A stretch of DNA of 64,000 nucleotides from an uncultured Nitrosospira sp. (GTDB taxonomy: Bacteria; Nitrospirota; Nitrospiria; Nitrospirales; Nitrospiraceae): positions 1 through 64,000 of the forward strand of contig CAADGK010000093.1 in the NCBI GenBank assembly GCA_900696515.1. The letters run 5' to 3'. This document shows, piece by piece, positions 25,626 through 34,292 of the stretch. The translations under genes and the position numbers were made by a program. Below the pieces are notes generated by a model. It worked only from the letters and a program-made list of their open reading frames with translations, was not told the origin of the DNA and made no database searches. Position 1 is the stretch's first letter. The number at the start of each line of letters is the position of its first letter.

Positions 25626-27323
25626 TCATTTTAGTTTGCTCGGCTCATCCGTACTCGGAGCCACTGATCGGTTTTTAAAGAAGAACCGGTCTGTGACGAA
25701 CTGCTGAGCGATGGACAACACATTGTTGGTCAGCCAGTACAAAACTAAGCCGGCAGGAAAGTTAATGAACAGGAACGTCATGACGACGGGCAGCATCAAC
25801 ATCATCTTCGCCTGGGCGGGATCCATCGTAGTGGGCTGAATCTTCTGCATCACCATCATGCTGATCCCCATGATAATGGGCAGAATGTAATAGGGATCCT
25901 GAACGGACAGGTCGGTGATCCAGAGACCCAAAGGAGCTTGGCGAAGGTCGATCGTCATGTAGAGGATATTGAACAGGGACACGAACACCGGCATTTGAAG
26001 GACCATCGGCAGACAGCCCCCCACAGGATTCACCTTATGATCGCGATACAGCTTGATCAGCTCCCTATTCAAGCGGTCACGATCATCCTTGAATTTCTCT
26101 TGGAGTGCAGCCACTTTAGGTTGGATAGTCTGCATCTGCTTCATCGATGAGTAGCTCTTGTACTGCAAAGGAACGAATAACAGTTTGATCGCAACGGTCA
26201 ATAGGATGATGGTGACACCGTAATTGTGGGTGTACTCGTTGATGGAACGAAGTACGGAGAAGATCGGTTTGGCGACAGCCCTCACCATGTCCCAGCTGCC
26301 GAATAGAAACCATCCGAAATCAATCGTATCTTCAAGGCGGATATGTAGGTTTTGAAGTGTGTCGAATTCCTTCGGCCCCGCAAATAATTGTAATGCGAGC
26401 GGGGCGCCGGATGGATCGATACCCATGCGAACGCCGGTGGAGACCAGTTTTTCACCCTGCTTCTTCGGCCAAGCGGAGGTACTTCCCTTCGGAATAAGCG
26501 CCGACATGAAGTACTTGTCCTGCAGGGCAGTCCATGCCACTGCGCCTTTGCGTTCGGTGTCGGATTCCGGGGCGTCGGTGTCCAGCTTGTCGTCAATCAA
26601 TGACACTGTTCCAACAGAACCGATGAATCCCTCACCCCACTCCACCACGCCGAAATTGGTGCCCAATTCCACTTTCAAAGGCCCTGTCAGTCCTTTGGTT
26701 GTTAAGCTGATGTCCACAAGATAGCTGTCGGCATGAAAGGTGAACTGCTTCTCAAGGTGTATGTCGGAACCAGGGTTGCCGTAGTGGAATGTGATGTGGC
26801 CGATTGGGTGTTCTCGGTCTAAAGTCGTAAAATCCTGCTCTACCTTGTAAACACTCTCCCTCAATTCCTTGGCAAGTGTCGCATCGTCCGTTGTGACAGT
26901 GAGGGGGTCGGCAAATTTCCCTCCTTGTCGAACGAGCTGGACAAAAGATTTCCCATCAGAGCTGCTGCGATAGCGTTTAAGCTCCCAGCTTGTCAGCACG
27001 GCTCCTCTGGACGTGAACTTGGCACGATAAAGTTCGGTCTCTACCTCAACCGATGCCGCGGCGACGGACTCCATGCGAGCGGGTGGCACCTTGGGATTAT
27101 CAGTACGGGGCGTCCCAGGTGACTCCGGGGTTTTCCCAGCCGCTGGAATTGCCGGCTGGCCTCCGGAACCGGCACCTGGAGCAGAGACTGCTTCATCAGG
27201 GACTGATCCTGCAGAATCTGAGACGGTTGGAGGCGGTAGCAGGCCCAATCCTCTGAGCGCATACTCATATCCAAAGACAATCGCAGCTGAGAGTATTAAA
27301 AAGACAACGAGGCGCTTTTCCAT
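25626..27323 (-). CDS. yidC: Membrane protein insertase YidC
   Basis: The 565-residue protein is of the long Gram-negative type: an N-terminal membrane anchor (VVFLILSAAIVFGYEYAL), a large periplasmic P1 domain of about 300 residues, then the five-span insertase core with the conserved YGVTIILLTVAIKLLFVPL, the hydrophilic hairpin with KDDRDRLNRELIKLYRDHKVNPVGGCLPM, and a short basic tail. The protein inserts and folds inner-membrane proteins. It lies between mnmE and yidD-rnpA-rpmH. Confidence 0.96.
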   Translation of the reverse strand: MEKRLVVFLILSAAIVFGYEYALRGLGLLPPPTVSDSAGSVPDEAVSAPGAGSGGQPAIPAAGKTPESPGTPRTDNPKVPPARMESVAAASVEVETELYRAKFTSRGAVLTSWELKRYRSSSDGKSFVQLVRQGGKFADPLTVTTDDATLAKELRESVYKVEQDFTTLDREHPIGHITFHYGNPGSDIHLEKQFTFHADSYLVDISLTTKGLTGPLKVELGTNFGVVEWGEGFIGSVGTVSLIDDKLDTDAPESDTERKGAVAWTALQDKYFMSALIPKGSTSAWPKKQGEKLVSTGVRMGIDPSGAPLALQLFAGPKEFDTLQNLHIRLEDTIDFGWFLFGSWDMVRAVAKPIFSVLRSINEYTHNYGVTIILLTVAIKLLFVPLQYKSYSSMKQMQTIQPKVAALQEKFKDDRDRLNRELIKLYRDHKVNPVGGCLPMVLQMPVFVSLFNILYMTIDLRQAPLGLWITDLSVQDPYYILPIIMGISMMVMQKIQPTTMDPAQAKMMLMLPVVMTFLFINFPAGLVLYWLTNNVLSIAQQFVTDRFFFKNRSVAPSTDEPSKLK

Positions 27324-27364
27324 GTGGAGAATATACTTTCGTTAATGAAATGAGGCTTGTATCA

Positions 27365-27574
27365 CTACCTGACTGGATCTTCCCCTCCGGGATGGAAAGG
27401 GTGACATTTCAACAGTCGGACACAGGCCAGCCAGAATCCATGCCATGCGCCGTACTTGGCGATAGCGTCCGACGCATAACGTGAACATGACGGATAAAAT
27501 CGACAAGTCGGCCCATACATGGGTGAGATCACCAGGCGGTATCCTTGTAGCAACCATAGGAAAACTCGTTTCAT
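27365..27574 (-). CDS. yidD: Membrane protein insertion efficiency factor YidD
   Basis: The 69-residue protein contains the family signature [22 protein letters not shown] and [20 protein letters not shown]-like end (here [17 protein letters not shown]). The start is the ATG at 27574, 7 bases after the rnpA stop in the same direction; the longer open frame overlaps rnpA and is not used. YidD aids YidC-dependent insertion. Confidence 0.94.
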   Translation of the reverse strand: MKRVFLWLLQGYRLVISPMYGPTCRFYPSCSRYASDAIAKYGAWHGFWLACVRLLKCHPFHPGGEDPVR

Positions 27575-27581
27575 GACAATC

Positions 27582-27974
27582 TCAATCAGGGCGAAGAAGG
27601 CGCATGCGTGCGAGTGCTGTCTTCCAGGCTTGGAGTAAATCCGTCCGTGACGACAAGAGAACATCCCTTTTGGGGAAGACAAGGATTCCACTCCCGGAAA
27701 CCAATTCCGAATAAGAATCTCTCACCAACTCGCTGAACACACGCTTCGCGCGATTGCGTCTGACGGCATTCCCAAATCGTCTGCCAACGACAATTCCAAC
27801 CCGACTCGGCGTATAGGCCATCTTGCAGGTCAGCAGGTTGAAAAGCGCCGTCGAAATTCGTCGTCCATGATCCTTGACGGCTTGGATATCTCGGTGACTC
27901 CTCAAAAAAATATCATCACGCTTGTATGTCTTGGGTATTACCGGACAAGGGGGTGTGCTTTTGTCGTGTCCCAT
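27582..27974 (-). CDS. rnpA: Ribonuclease P protein component
   Basis: The protein subunit of RNase P holds the catalytic RNA and 5' leader of pre-tRNA. The 130-residue sequence carries the family core [27 protein letters not shown] with the RNRAKR motif at about 75-80. It lies between rpmH (113 bases upstream) and yidD, the standard order. The N-terminal 20 residues before the conserved part are unusual, so a later start is possible. Confidence 0.93.
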   Translation of the reverse strand: MGHDKSTPPCPVIPKTYKRDDIFLRSHRDIQAVKDHGRRISTALFNLLTCKMAYTPSRVGIVVGRRFGNAVRRNRAKRVFSELVRDSYSELVSGSGILVFPKRDVLLSSRTDLLQAWKTALARMRLLRPD

Positions 27975-28086
27975 CCGCTCATGACCCCTGGGAAGACTGT
28001 AACTGGTAGGTGGGCGTCCGCTCTACAAGAACGCAAGAGATTGGGGAGCGACACGAAGAACACCTGTGTGATCCGAGACGATGGGC

Positions 28087-28224
28087 CTAGACAGTCAACC
28101 GAGCGCGTCCTTTCGCGCGTCGACGGGCCAGAACCTTACGGCCGTTTTTTGTGCTCATGCGCTTTCGAAACCCATGTTCACGCTTTTTCTTTAAGTTGGA
28201 CGGCTGTTGAAATGTAAACGACAT
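28087..28224 (-). CDS. rpmH: Ribosomal protein L34
   Basis: The 45-residue product [20 protein letters not shown]... ending ARLTV has the L34 signature: TFQPSNLKRKRxHGFRxRM..GR.VL.RRRAKGRxRLT. It is too short for a length-filtered gene list and easily missed. It begins the rpmH-rnpA-yidD-yidC unit on the minus strand. Confidence 0.97.
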   Translation of the reverse strand: MSFTFQQPSNLKKKREHGFRKRMSTKNGRKVLARRRAKGRARLTV

Positions 28225-28643
28225 GGTTCCCCTTTCCTTCCAAACCGCAACGAATCATGATCAAATGAACGGTGGATTATAGGGGAGGCAAAATGGTCTG
28301 TCAATTTCATGGACGTATGGCTCGTGATAGATAGTGAGGACCCCATAATTGTTCTGTCGATCTCTTTATGCTGAGGCGGTTTTGCGTGCACCCACCAGAA
28401 TGCCACAAGATCAAATGAGCCGGGACGATTCTATCAATGATAAGTGTATGAAATCGTAAGAATCGTGATTCACGAACAATGGTCATCAGTGGCACCGGGC
28501 TTGCTCGTTCTTTTAGGTGTGTTAGTATGCCAAAAATCAGAAGTCTGATACGCTGGCCGAATCTACCAAATATCTGACTCATCAAGGAAGACTTGGGAAA
28601 GACTGAACTTTCAGAAGCGAATCCATCAAGGAGGACCAATAGC
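28225..28643. other. Divergent region upstream of rpmH without dnaA
   Basis: About 420 bases between rpmH and a plus-strand lipoprotein gene must carry both promoters. In many bacteria dnaA and the replication origin lie next to rpmH. I see no dnaA here and no clear cluster of DnaA boxes (TTATCCACA). I see no small gene. Confidence 0.5.
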
Positions 28644-29255
28644 ATGGCGAGAAGAGTAGCCCTTGTATCGATAGCCCTCACCCTATCGCTGACGGCGGGG
28701 TGTGCGGACCCACCCACCCAGCAGGTCCAAGAGGCAGAAAAGGCACTGAAAGAAGCACAGGAGAGCGGGGCGGCCACGTATTCTGCGGAAGAATACGCCA
28801 AGCTTGAGGGGACACTGGCGGCCATGAGGAAAGAAGTCTCCGATCAAGAAGGAAAATTCGGACTGTTTCGGGACTACGGCAAAGCGCAACAGCTCTCTGC
28901 TTCAGCCAAGGCAGAAAGTGACCGCATAAAAGCCGCGTCAGTTCAAAAAAAGGAAGAGGCCAAAGCAGCGGCTTTGCAGGCCCAACAGGTCGCAGAAGAG
29001 GCAGTAAGAGCGACCCAAGATCTCGTCGCCAAGGCACCGGTCGGGAAGGATCGGGCCGCGGTGGAAGCGATCAGGAACGATGTTGAAGGTCTGAAGTCCT
29101 TGCTCAAACAGGTTCAGGCATCCATCGACAAGGAAGATTTTCCGGCCGCACAAACTCAGGCCAAGGCCATTCATGATATGAGCCAAGGTGTTTCAACCGA
29201 AATACAAAACGCCCTTGCCAAGGTAGGGAAAGGAAAACCAGGACGGAGAAAATAA
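28644..29255 (+). CDS. Coiled-coil lipoprotein with a DUF4398-like domain
   Basis: From the ATG at 28644 (AAGGAGG at 8-14 bases upstream) the 203-residue product has a lipoprotein signal (VALVSIALTLSLTAGCADP, lipobox Cys). The rest is almost all helix: an Ala/Glu/Lys-rich coiled coil and a DUF4398-like stretch ATYSAEEYAKLEGTLAAM. Such proteins occur next to L,D-transpeptidases and OmpA-like proteins in the envelope, as here. It probably spans or tethers the periplasm, but the function is not known. Confidence 0.8.
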   Translation: MARRVALVSIALTLSLTAGCADPPTQQVQEAEKALKEAQESGAATYSAEEYAKLEGTLAAMRKEVSDQEGKFGLFRDYGKAQQLSASAKAESDRIKAASVQKKEEAKAAALQAQQVAEEAVRATQDLVAKAPVGKDRAAVEAIRNDVEGLKSLLKQVQASIDKEDFPAAQTQAKAIHDMSQGVSTEIQNALAKVGKGKPGRRK

Positions 29256-29262
29256 TCACCGT

Positions 29263-30396
29263 ATGGGGGGTAATCAGACATATCGAACACTGACCGCACT
29301 GCTCTGTATGGCCGGCTTGGTCGGTTGCGTGCAAGCTGTTCCTCCGGATCTGGTTGCCGCCGTTGAAGCCATCGACCGCGATCTCATCGCCCTGCGTGCT
29401 CCCGAAACCGCTCCTGAAGAATATAGCCAGTTCGTTCGACAATGGGCGCTGCTAAAAGCCCGCGCTCAACTAGACGATGACGTGATTCGTTGGCCCTGGG
29501 AATCAAGCGAGATCGAGAGTGATCTCCGCTGGCTCTACATGATGGGCGAGCGTACGGTGTCGGAACTCCACGATCGGCAGATCTCCCAACAGCGTGTCAT
29601 GCAAGCGAAGGTGACGCGCTTGGAGGACCAGCTTCGCACCGTCGCAGCCAAGGTTGAGGCGATTGATGGGCGTATTCTGCTCGGAGAAAAAGGCGTTCAG
29701 ACGGATCTGCTTGTCAAGCAAGCGCGATCGTTTCTTGAACAAAAGGACTACCCGCGAGCCAGGCAGGCCGCGGAGAAAGCCGATCACGCTCTCAAAGCGC
29801 AAGCGTCCTTACTCAGTCAAGAATTAGGGCGTTATGCTGATGAAAGTCGAATTATCTACTGGCAGACTTTGGCCAAACAGACGATTGATTGGTCGCGCAC
29901 GCATCAGGCGACGGCCATCGTGGTAAGCAAGGCCGAGCGAGAGCTGAGCGTCTACAAGGGTGGTCGGAAGGTATTGTCCTACCCTGTTCGCTTAGGGTTC
30001 AACGGCATGCTCGAGAAACAGTTTCAGGGGGACGGGGCGACTCCGGAAGGGCGGTATCGTGTGACCGACAGACGGGGGCCCGGCCAGACGCAGTTCTACC
30101 GAGCATTGGCGCTAGACTACCCCAATGGCGAAGATCGACGGCGTTTCCAGCTTGCAAAGCGGTCGGGGAAAATTTCCCCGTTCAAAAACATTGGCGGTCA
30201 GATCGAAATTCATGGTGCAGACAATGAACGGCTGGCGCAGACTCTCGGGTGCGTGATGCTCGATAACTCCAATATGACGGTTCTCTATGAGAGCGTCCCC
30301 GTCGGCACACCGGTCACCATCGTCGGTGCGTTGAGCAAGCAAAATGCAGTCGCATCGGCATTGGCGCAACTCGACCATGGCAAAGAAGAAATCTGA
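29263..30396 (+). CDS. L,D-transpeptidase (YkuD) lipoprotein
   Basis: The 377-residue protein begins with a lipoprotein-type signal (LLCMAGLVGC). After a helical region of about 190 residues comes the YkuD domain (residues about 215-355). Catalytic residues are visible: the His of EIHG at 317 and the Cys of TLGC at 330. YkuD enzymes make 3-3 cross-links in peptidoglycan or attach lipoproteins to it. It starts 7 bases after the coiled-coil lipoprotein and overlaps the next transpeptidase by 20 bases, so the three form an operon. Confidence 0.92.
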   Translation: MGGNQTYRTLTALLCMAGLVGCVQAVPPDLVAAVEAIDRDLIALRAPETAPEEYSQFVRQWALLKARAQLDDDVIRWPWESSEIESDLRWLYMMGERTVSELHDRQISQQRVMQAKVTRLEDQLRTVAAKVEAIDGRILLGEKGVQTDLLVKQARSFLEQKDYPRARQAAEKADHALKAQASLLSQELGRYADESRIIYWQTLAKQTIDWSRTHQATAIVVSKAERELSVYKGGRKVLSYPVRLGFNGMLEKQFQGDGATPEGRYRVTDRRGPGQTQFYRALALDYPNGEDRRRFQLAKRSGKISPFKNIGGQIEIHGADNERLAQTLGCVMLDNSNMTVLYESVPVGTPVTIVGALSKQNAVASALAQLDHGKEEI

Positions 30397-31045
30397 GCGT
30401 AGACCAATGGGGCGAATCCTTCTTGCCGCGGTTGCGGTCGTTCTCGTCACCATTCTGGCGATGAATGCTCCGACGACGACCGCTCCCACATCCGGTACGA
30501 GTCATGAGATTCAGCCAGCACAAGCTGAAGATAAAGCCTCCCTTCGTGCGCTACAGGCCAGATATAAGGCGCTTTCCAAACAGCTGGCCCAACTCACACC
30601 CACCCAACCTTATATTCTAGTGGATACAGCCCGAAACAGACTCTACGTGAAGCGTCAGGATGAAATCGTGCTTGATGCTATTGCATCGACTGGGAGCGGG
30701 ACGATCCTTGATAAGCCCGGTGAAGGCAATAATCAATGGGTGTTTGACACGCCACGAGGGGAGTTTCTCGTCAAATCCAAATTGACCAATCCCACATGGA
30801 TCAAGCCGGATTGGGCATTCGTCGAAGAGGGGCTTGCCGTTCCACAAAATGCTGCGGACCGTGCCGAACAGGGAGTACTCGGTGACTATGCACTCGGGTT
30901 CGGCAAAGGGTACTTCATCCATGGGACGCTCTATACCAGGCTGTTGGGAAAGAACGTGACGCATGGGTGTATTCGGCTCAACGACAACGATCTGAAAGGT
31001 GTCTACAAACTCGCTCGAGTGGGGACACCGATCATGATCTTTTAA
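30377..31045 (+). CDS. L,D-transpeptidase (YkuD), membrane-anchored
   Basis: The 222-residue protein has one N-terminal span (LLAAVAVVLVTILAMN) as an uncleaved anchor, a short helical stem, then a YkuD domain from about residue 78. The active site is GYFIHG at 178-183 and THGCIRL at 195-201 with Cys198. It overlaps the upstream transpeptidase by 20 bases, and the start at 30377 is chosen because it opens with a usual basic N-region. It would act on peptidoglycan in the periplasm. Confidence 0.92.
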   Translation: MAKKKSERRPMGRILLAAVAVVLVTILAMNAPTTTAPTSGTSHEIQPAQAEDKASLRALQARYKALSKQLAQLTPTQPYILVDTARNRLYVKRQDEIVLDAIASTGSGTILDKPGEGNNQWVFDTPRGEFLVKSKLTNPTWIKPDWAFVEEGLAVPQNAADRAEQGVLGDYALGFGKGYFIHGTLYTRLLGKNVTHGCIRLNDNDLKGVYKLARVGTPIMIF

Positions 31046-31072
31046 GACACTGAGAACGCGCAGACATTACCG

Positions 31073-31711
31073 ATGAACCTCTGCGCCATTCTTCTCCTGC
31101 TCATATTTGCCGCACCGGGGTGGGGAAAGGAGCCCGAAGCCTTTCCCGATCTGAATCCCAACAACCTGCATGAACTCAAGGAAGCGACACGGGTTCTCGA
31201 AGAAGAACTCAAACTAGCGGCCCGTCCGCAGACGTATCTCCTCATCGATCTGGGTGCGAACACGATTCTCATTAAAGGTCGCGGAATCAGTCTTCACCAA
31301 ATCCCCATCGTGACATGGTCGGCAGGACCGCAAGAGGCTCTAAAAGGGGTTCATCGATTAATGGCACGGCCGTCCGTCGTCCGGAGAAAGATCGAGCCAG
31401 GTGGGGGTGTCGAGCAGGAGCCAATTTCTGTCGCGGACATGCCGACCGACTATATGCTGTCATTCACGCCATCCCTGAACGTGACCGTGATTCCCTCCGT
31501 TGCAAACAACGGCCTTCTTCGGGGCGCAGTCTTGCTGGGAAAAGTCGGATGGCACAAAGTAGAGGATTGGGTCGTTCGCCTCTTTACGGAGCAACCTGCG
31601 GAGCCGTCGGCCCATCTGCGGCTGACTCTCACAGCGGACCATGCCCAATCGTTGGCATGGTCTCTTGTCGATGGAATGGCGATTGTCATTCGTCGGTCAT
31701 CAGATAAATAG
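31073..31711 (+). CDS. Exported protein resembling a YkuD domain without the catalytic Cys
   Basis: The 212-residue protein has a signal (NLCAILLLLIFAAPGWG) and then the segment QTYLLIDLGANTILIKGRGISLHQIPIVTWSAG, which parallels QPYILVDTARNRLYVKRQDEIVLDAIASTGSG at the same place in the gene before it. The later HG and HGC motifs are missing. It may be a non-catalytic relative that helps the two active transpeptidases. It is the last gene of the envelope operon and is followed by a hairpin. Confidence 0.7.
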   Translation: MNLCAILLLLIFAAPGWGKEPEAFPDLNPNNLHELKEATRVLEEELKLAARPQTYLLIDLGANTILIKGRGISLHQIPIVTWSAGPQEALKGVHRLMARPSVVRRKIEPGGGVEQEPISVADMPTDYMLSFTPSLNVTVIPSVANNGLLRGAVLLGKVGWHKVEDWVVRLFTEQPAEPSAHLRLTLTADHAQSLAWSLVDGMAIVIRRSSDK

Positions 31712-31712
31712 G

Positions 31713-31747
31713 AAGGCACAGTATCTTGTTCGTGTTGCCTTTTGTTT
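31713..31747 (+). terminator. Probable terminator of the envelope operon
   Basis: AAGGCA at 31713-31718 and TGCCTT at 31736-31741 pair across a 17-base loop and are followed by a T-rich run (TTTGTTT). It lies 2 bases after the stop codon of the last gene. Confidence 0.55.
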
Positions 31748-31822
31748 GACTACTCAATAAGATACGAAACACAAGCCATCACGATCTCAGCAACATCTCG
31801 TTGAGTCAGGAGGTCGATTCCT

Positions 31823-33514
31823 ATGCCCCCAAGTGACAAACTATCGCCTCTGTTCCGCGCAACCGCCCAACCCGTCGTTGACGCATTGAATCGTAATCAG
31901 GTGATCGAAAGGCTCTGGTCAAAAGATCATCGGCTCTGGAAACCAGACCCTAAGGAAATTACTGACCGGTTAGGGTGGTTGACTGTACAGGAACAGATAC
32001 GAGAGCAGCTCGGTCAACTGCAGCGCTGCGTCTCGGCTGCGAAGGAGCTCAAGATCAAAGATGTGGTACTGCTGGGGATGGGAGGGAGTAGCCTCGGGCC
32101 TGAGGTCTTTCGTACAACGTTTCAACCTCAGAAAGGAGCCCCGCGGCTCTGGGTTCTTGATTCAACGATTCCAGGGTGGGTACGCCAAGTTGCCAAGGCT
32201 ATCTCGCCGGCCAGGACCCTCTTTCTTGTGGCGAGTAAGTCCGGGGGAACCATTGAGGTCATGTCGCTCTTCGCACACTTTTGGAAGCTGGTGACGAACG
32301 CGAAGGGGAATCAGGGAGCAAAGCAGTTTGTCGCAATCACTGACCCAGGTACCGGTCTGGAAAAGATGGCGAAAGACTATGGATTTGGTGAGATTTTCTC
32401 CAACCCGGCTGATATCGGCGGGCGGTATTCCGTCCTATCACTCTTCGGGCTGGTTCCAGCAGCATTCCTTGGGGTGAATATTTCTAGACTCCTCGATCGT
32501 GCTGCCGGCATGGCAGAACGATGCAGGTTAGAGCAAGACGTGCAGGCCAATCCCGGCGCCTATCTGGGGGCAGTGATGGGCAGTCTCGCCAAGACGGGTC
32601 GTGACAAGGTGACGGTCATCGCTTCACCGTCACTCACCACGTTCGGACTCTGGGTCGAGCAGCTACTTGCAGAAAGTACCGGCAAGGAAGGGACCGGCCT
32701 CATTCCCATCGCGCAGGAACCGGTCCTGAAACCGAATGCGTATGGAGCCGATCGATTCTTCGTCTATCTCAAATTGAAGGGAGAGAAGAACGCAGCGCTC
32801 GATCAAGCCGTACAGGCATTGGTGAAAGCGAAACAACCGGTGCTTCAGTTCAACCTCCGTGATCACTATGATCTGGGAGCTGAGTTTTTCCGATGGGAGT
32901 TTGCCACCGCCGTGGCTGGCCATGTGCTTGGTATTCACCCGTTCGACCAGCCGAACGTCCAGGAAAGCAAAGACAACACGAGTCGAGTGCTCGACACCTT
33001 TCAATCAACAGGGCGTCTACCGACTCAATCAAATCACCAGCCGAAAGAAGTAGCGAACGCGTTGTCTGGGCTCCTTCAACCGGGGAGCTATCTGTCGGTG
33101 CTTGGGTACACGACTCCCACGCGTCCTCTCGAAGCAGCCGTCGGTCGGCTCCGCCGCGCACTCATGTCCAAATACCGCGTGGCCACGACTTTTGGCTACG
33201 GACCGCGCTATCTCCACTCAACAGGACAACTCCATAAGGGAGGACCGAATACCGGGGTGTTCTTGGAATTAGTGGATCACATGGCTCCCGATCTGCCTAT
33301 TCCTGGTAGGCCGTTTTCATTTGGAACGTTGGCGAATGCCCAGGCGAGCGGTGATCTCGAGTCACTCCGTACACACCATCGGCAGGCCATACGGGTTCAA
33401 TTGGGGAGAAACCCTGTGGCTGTCGTCAATGCCATCGCAGCAGTCGTGACGGGGACTGCTGCGCCTAGCCGGCGCACGGGATCAAAGAAACTTCGCCGGA
33501 AGGCGCGTCGTTGA
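31823..33514 (+). CDS. pgi: Glucose-6-phosphate isomerase
   Basis: Pgi interconverts glucose 6-phosphate and fructose 6-phosphate. The 563-residue protein has the phosphosugar-binding signatures GMGGSSLGPEVF at about 90-101 and SKSGGTIEVMS at about 137-148. The shape of the N-terminal and substrate motifs resembles the Pgi half of bifunctional transaldolase-Pgi proteins more than E. coli Pgi. It opens the pgi-pgl-glk-rpiA operon; AGGAGGTCG precedes the ATG. Confidence 0.94.
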   Translation: MPPSDKLSPLFRATAQPVVDALNRNQVIERLWSKDHRLWKPDPKEITDRLGWLTVQEQIREQLGQLQRCVSAAKELKIKDVVLLGMGGSSLGPEVFRTTFQPQKGAPRLWVLDSTIPGWVRQVAKAISPARTLFLVASKSGGTIEVMSLFAHFWKLVTNAKGNQGAKQFVAITDPGTGLEKMAKDYGFGEIFSNPADIGGRYSVLSLFGLVPAAFLGVNISRLLDRAAGMAERCRLEQDVQANPGAYLGAVMGSLAKTGRDKVTVIASPSLTTFGLWVEQLLAESTGKEGTGLIPIAQEPVLKPNAYGADRFFVYLKLKGEKNAALDQAVQALVKAKQPVLQFNLRDHYDLGAEFFRWEFATAVAGHVLGIHPFDQPNVQESKDNTSRVLDTFQSTGRLPTQSNHQPKEVANALSGLLQPGSYLSVLGYTTPTRPLEAAVGRLRRALMSKYRVATTFGYGPRYLHSTGQLHKGGPNTGVFLELVDHMAPDLPIPGRPFSFGTLANAQASGDLESLRTHHRQAIRVQLGRNPVAVVNAIAAVVTGTAAPSRRTGSKKLRRKARR

Positions 33515-33515
33515 T

Positions 33516-34292
33516 ATGCCTGCGATTCCGGACATCCGCATTGCGGGCTCTGTTCAGGATTGGGCACACCAGGCTGCAGGATTCATTGCGGCCGTCAGCG
33601 AACGGGCGATTCTGACCAATGGTCGATTCATCATTGCTCTCTCCGGCGGATCGACACCCAAGACGCTCTATCAAGTTCTGGCATCGTCCGAGTGGCGCAC
33701 GCGGTTCGATTGGACGAAGGTCTATTTCCTATTCGGCGATGAACGCTGCGTCCCTCCAGACCATCAGGACAGTAATTTCAACATGGCGCAGGCCTCGCTT
33801 TTCCACCCGTTGGCTATTCCGCCAAATCACATATTCAGGATGAGGGGCGAGGGCGACGATCCCTCAGTAATCGCCCAAGAGTACGAGCAGACCATCCGTC
33901 AATTGACCAAGTCTCAGCCGCAGACAGTCCCACGGATAGACCTTGTTCTGCTGGGCATCGGAGACGACGGGCATACGGCGTCGCTCTTTCCTGGAACCTT
34001 AGCCTTACAGGAAACAAAGAAGGTCGTGACCGTCGGGCAAGCCCCCACGGGCATTCGATCCCGTCTGACGCTGACCCTAGGTGTGTTGAATCGGGCTGCT
34101 GTGGTACTGTTCCTCGTGACCGGCAAGGGAAAGGCCGACATGGTCCGTCGGATTCTCGAACCGACATCAGAAGCGGATCGTTCTCTGCCGGCCGCTCGGA
34201 TCATCCCCGAATCTGGCCAGCTGGTCTGGATGCTGGACCAGGCGTCTGCAGAAGGGCTGACAGGGCGACGGCCACAGCAAGGAGAGGCATGA
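33516..34292 (+). CDS. pgl: 6-Phosphogluconolactonase
   Basis: DevB/Pgl hydrolyses 6-phosphogluconolactone in the oxidative pentose phosphate pathway. The 258-residue protein has the GlcNAc-6-phosphate-isomerase-like fold signatures LSGGSTPKTLYQ at about 43-54, FLFGDERCVPP, SNFNMA, and LLGIGDDGHTASLFPG. It starts one base after pgi ends and overlaps glk by 4 bases. zwf and gnd are not in the window. Confidence 0.94.
   Translation: MPAIPDIRIAGSVQDWAHQAAGFIAAVSERAILTNGRFIIALSGGSTPKTLYQVLASSEWRTRFDWTKVYFLFGDERCVPPDHQDSNFNMAQASLFHPLAIPPNHIFRMRGEGDDPSVIAQEYEQTIRQLTKSQPQTVPRIDLVLLGIGDDGHTASLFPGTLALQETKKVVTVGQAPTGIRSRLTLTLGVLNRAAVVLFLVTGKGKADMVRRILEPTSEADRSLPAARIIPESGQLVWMLDQASAEGLTGRRPQQGEA

Noticed and set aside
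28225-28643. Possible replication origin
   Set aside because: No cluster of DnaA boxes or AT-rich unwinding stretch is evident by eye, and dnaA is absent.
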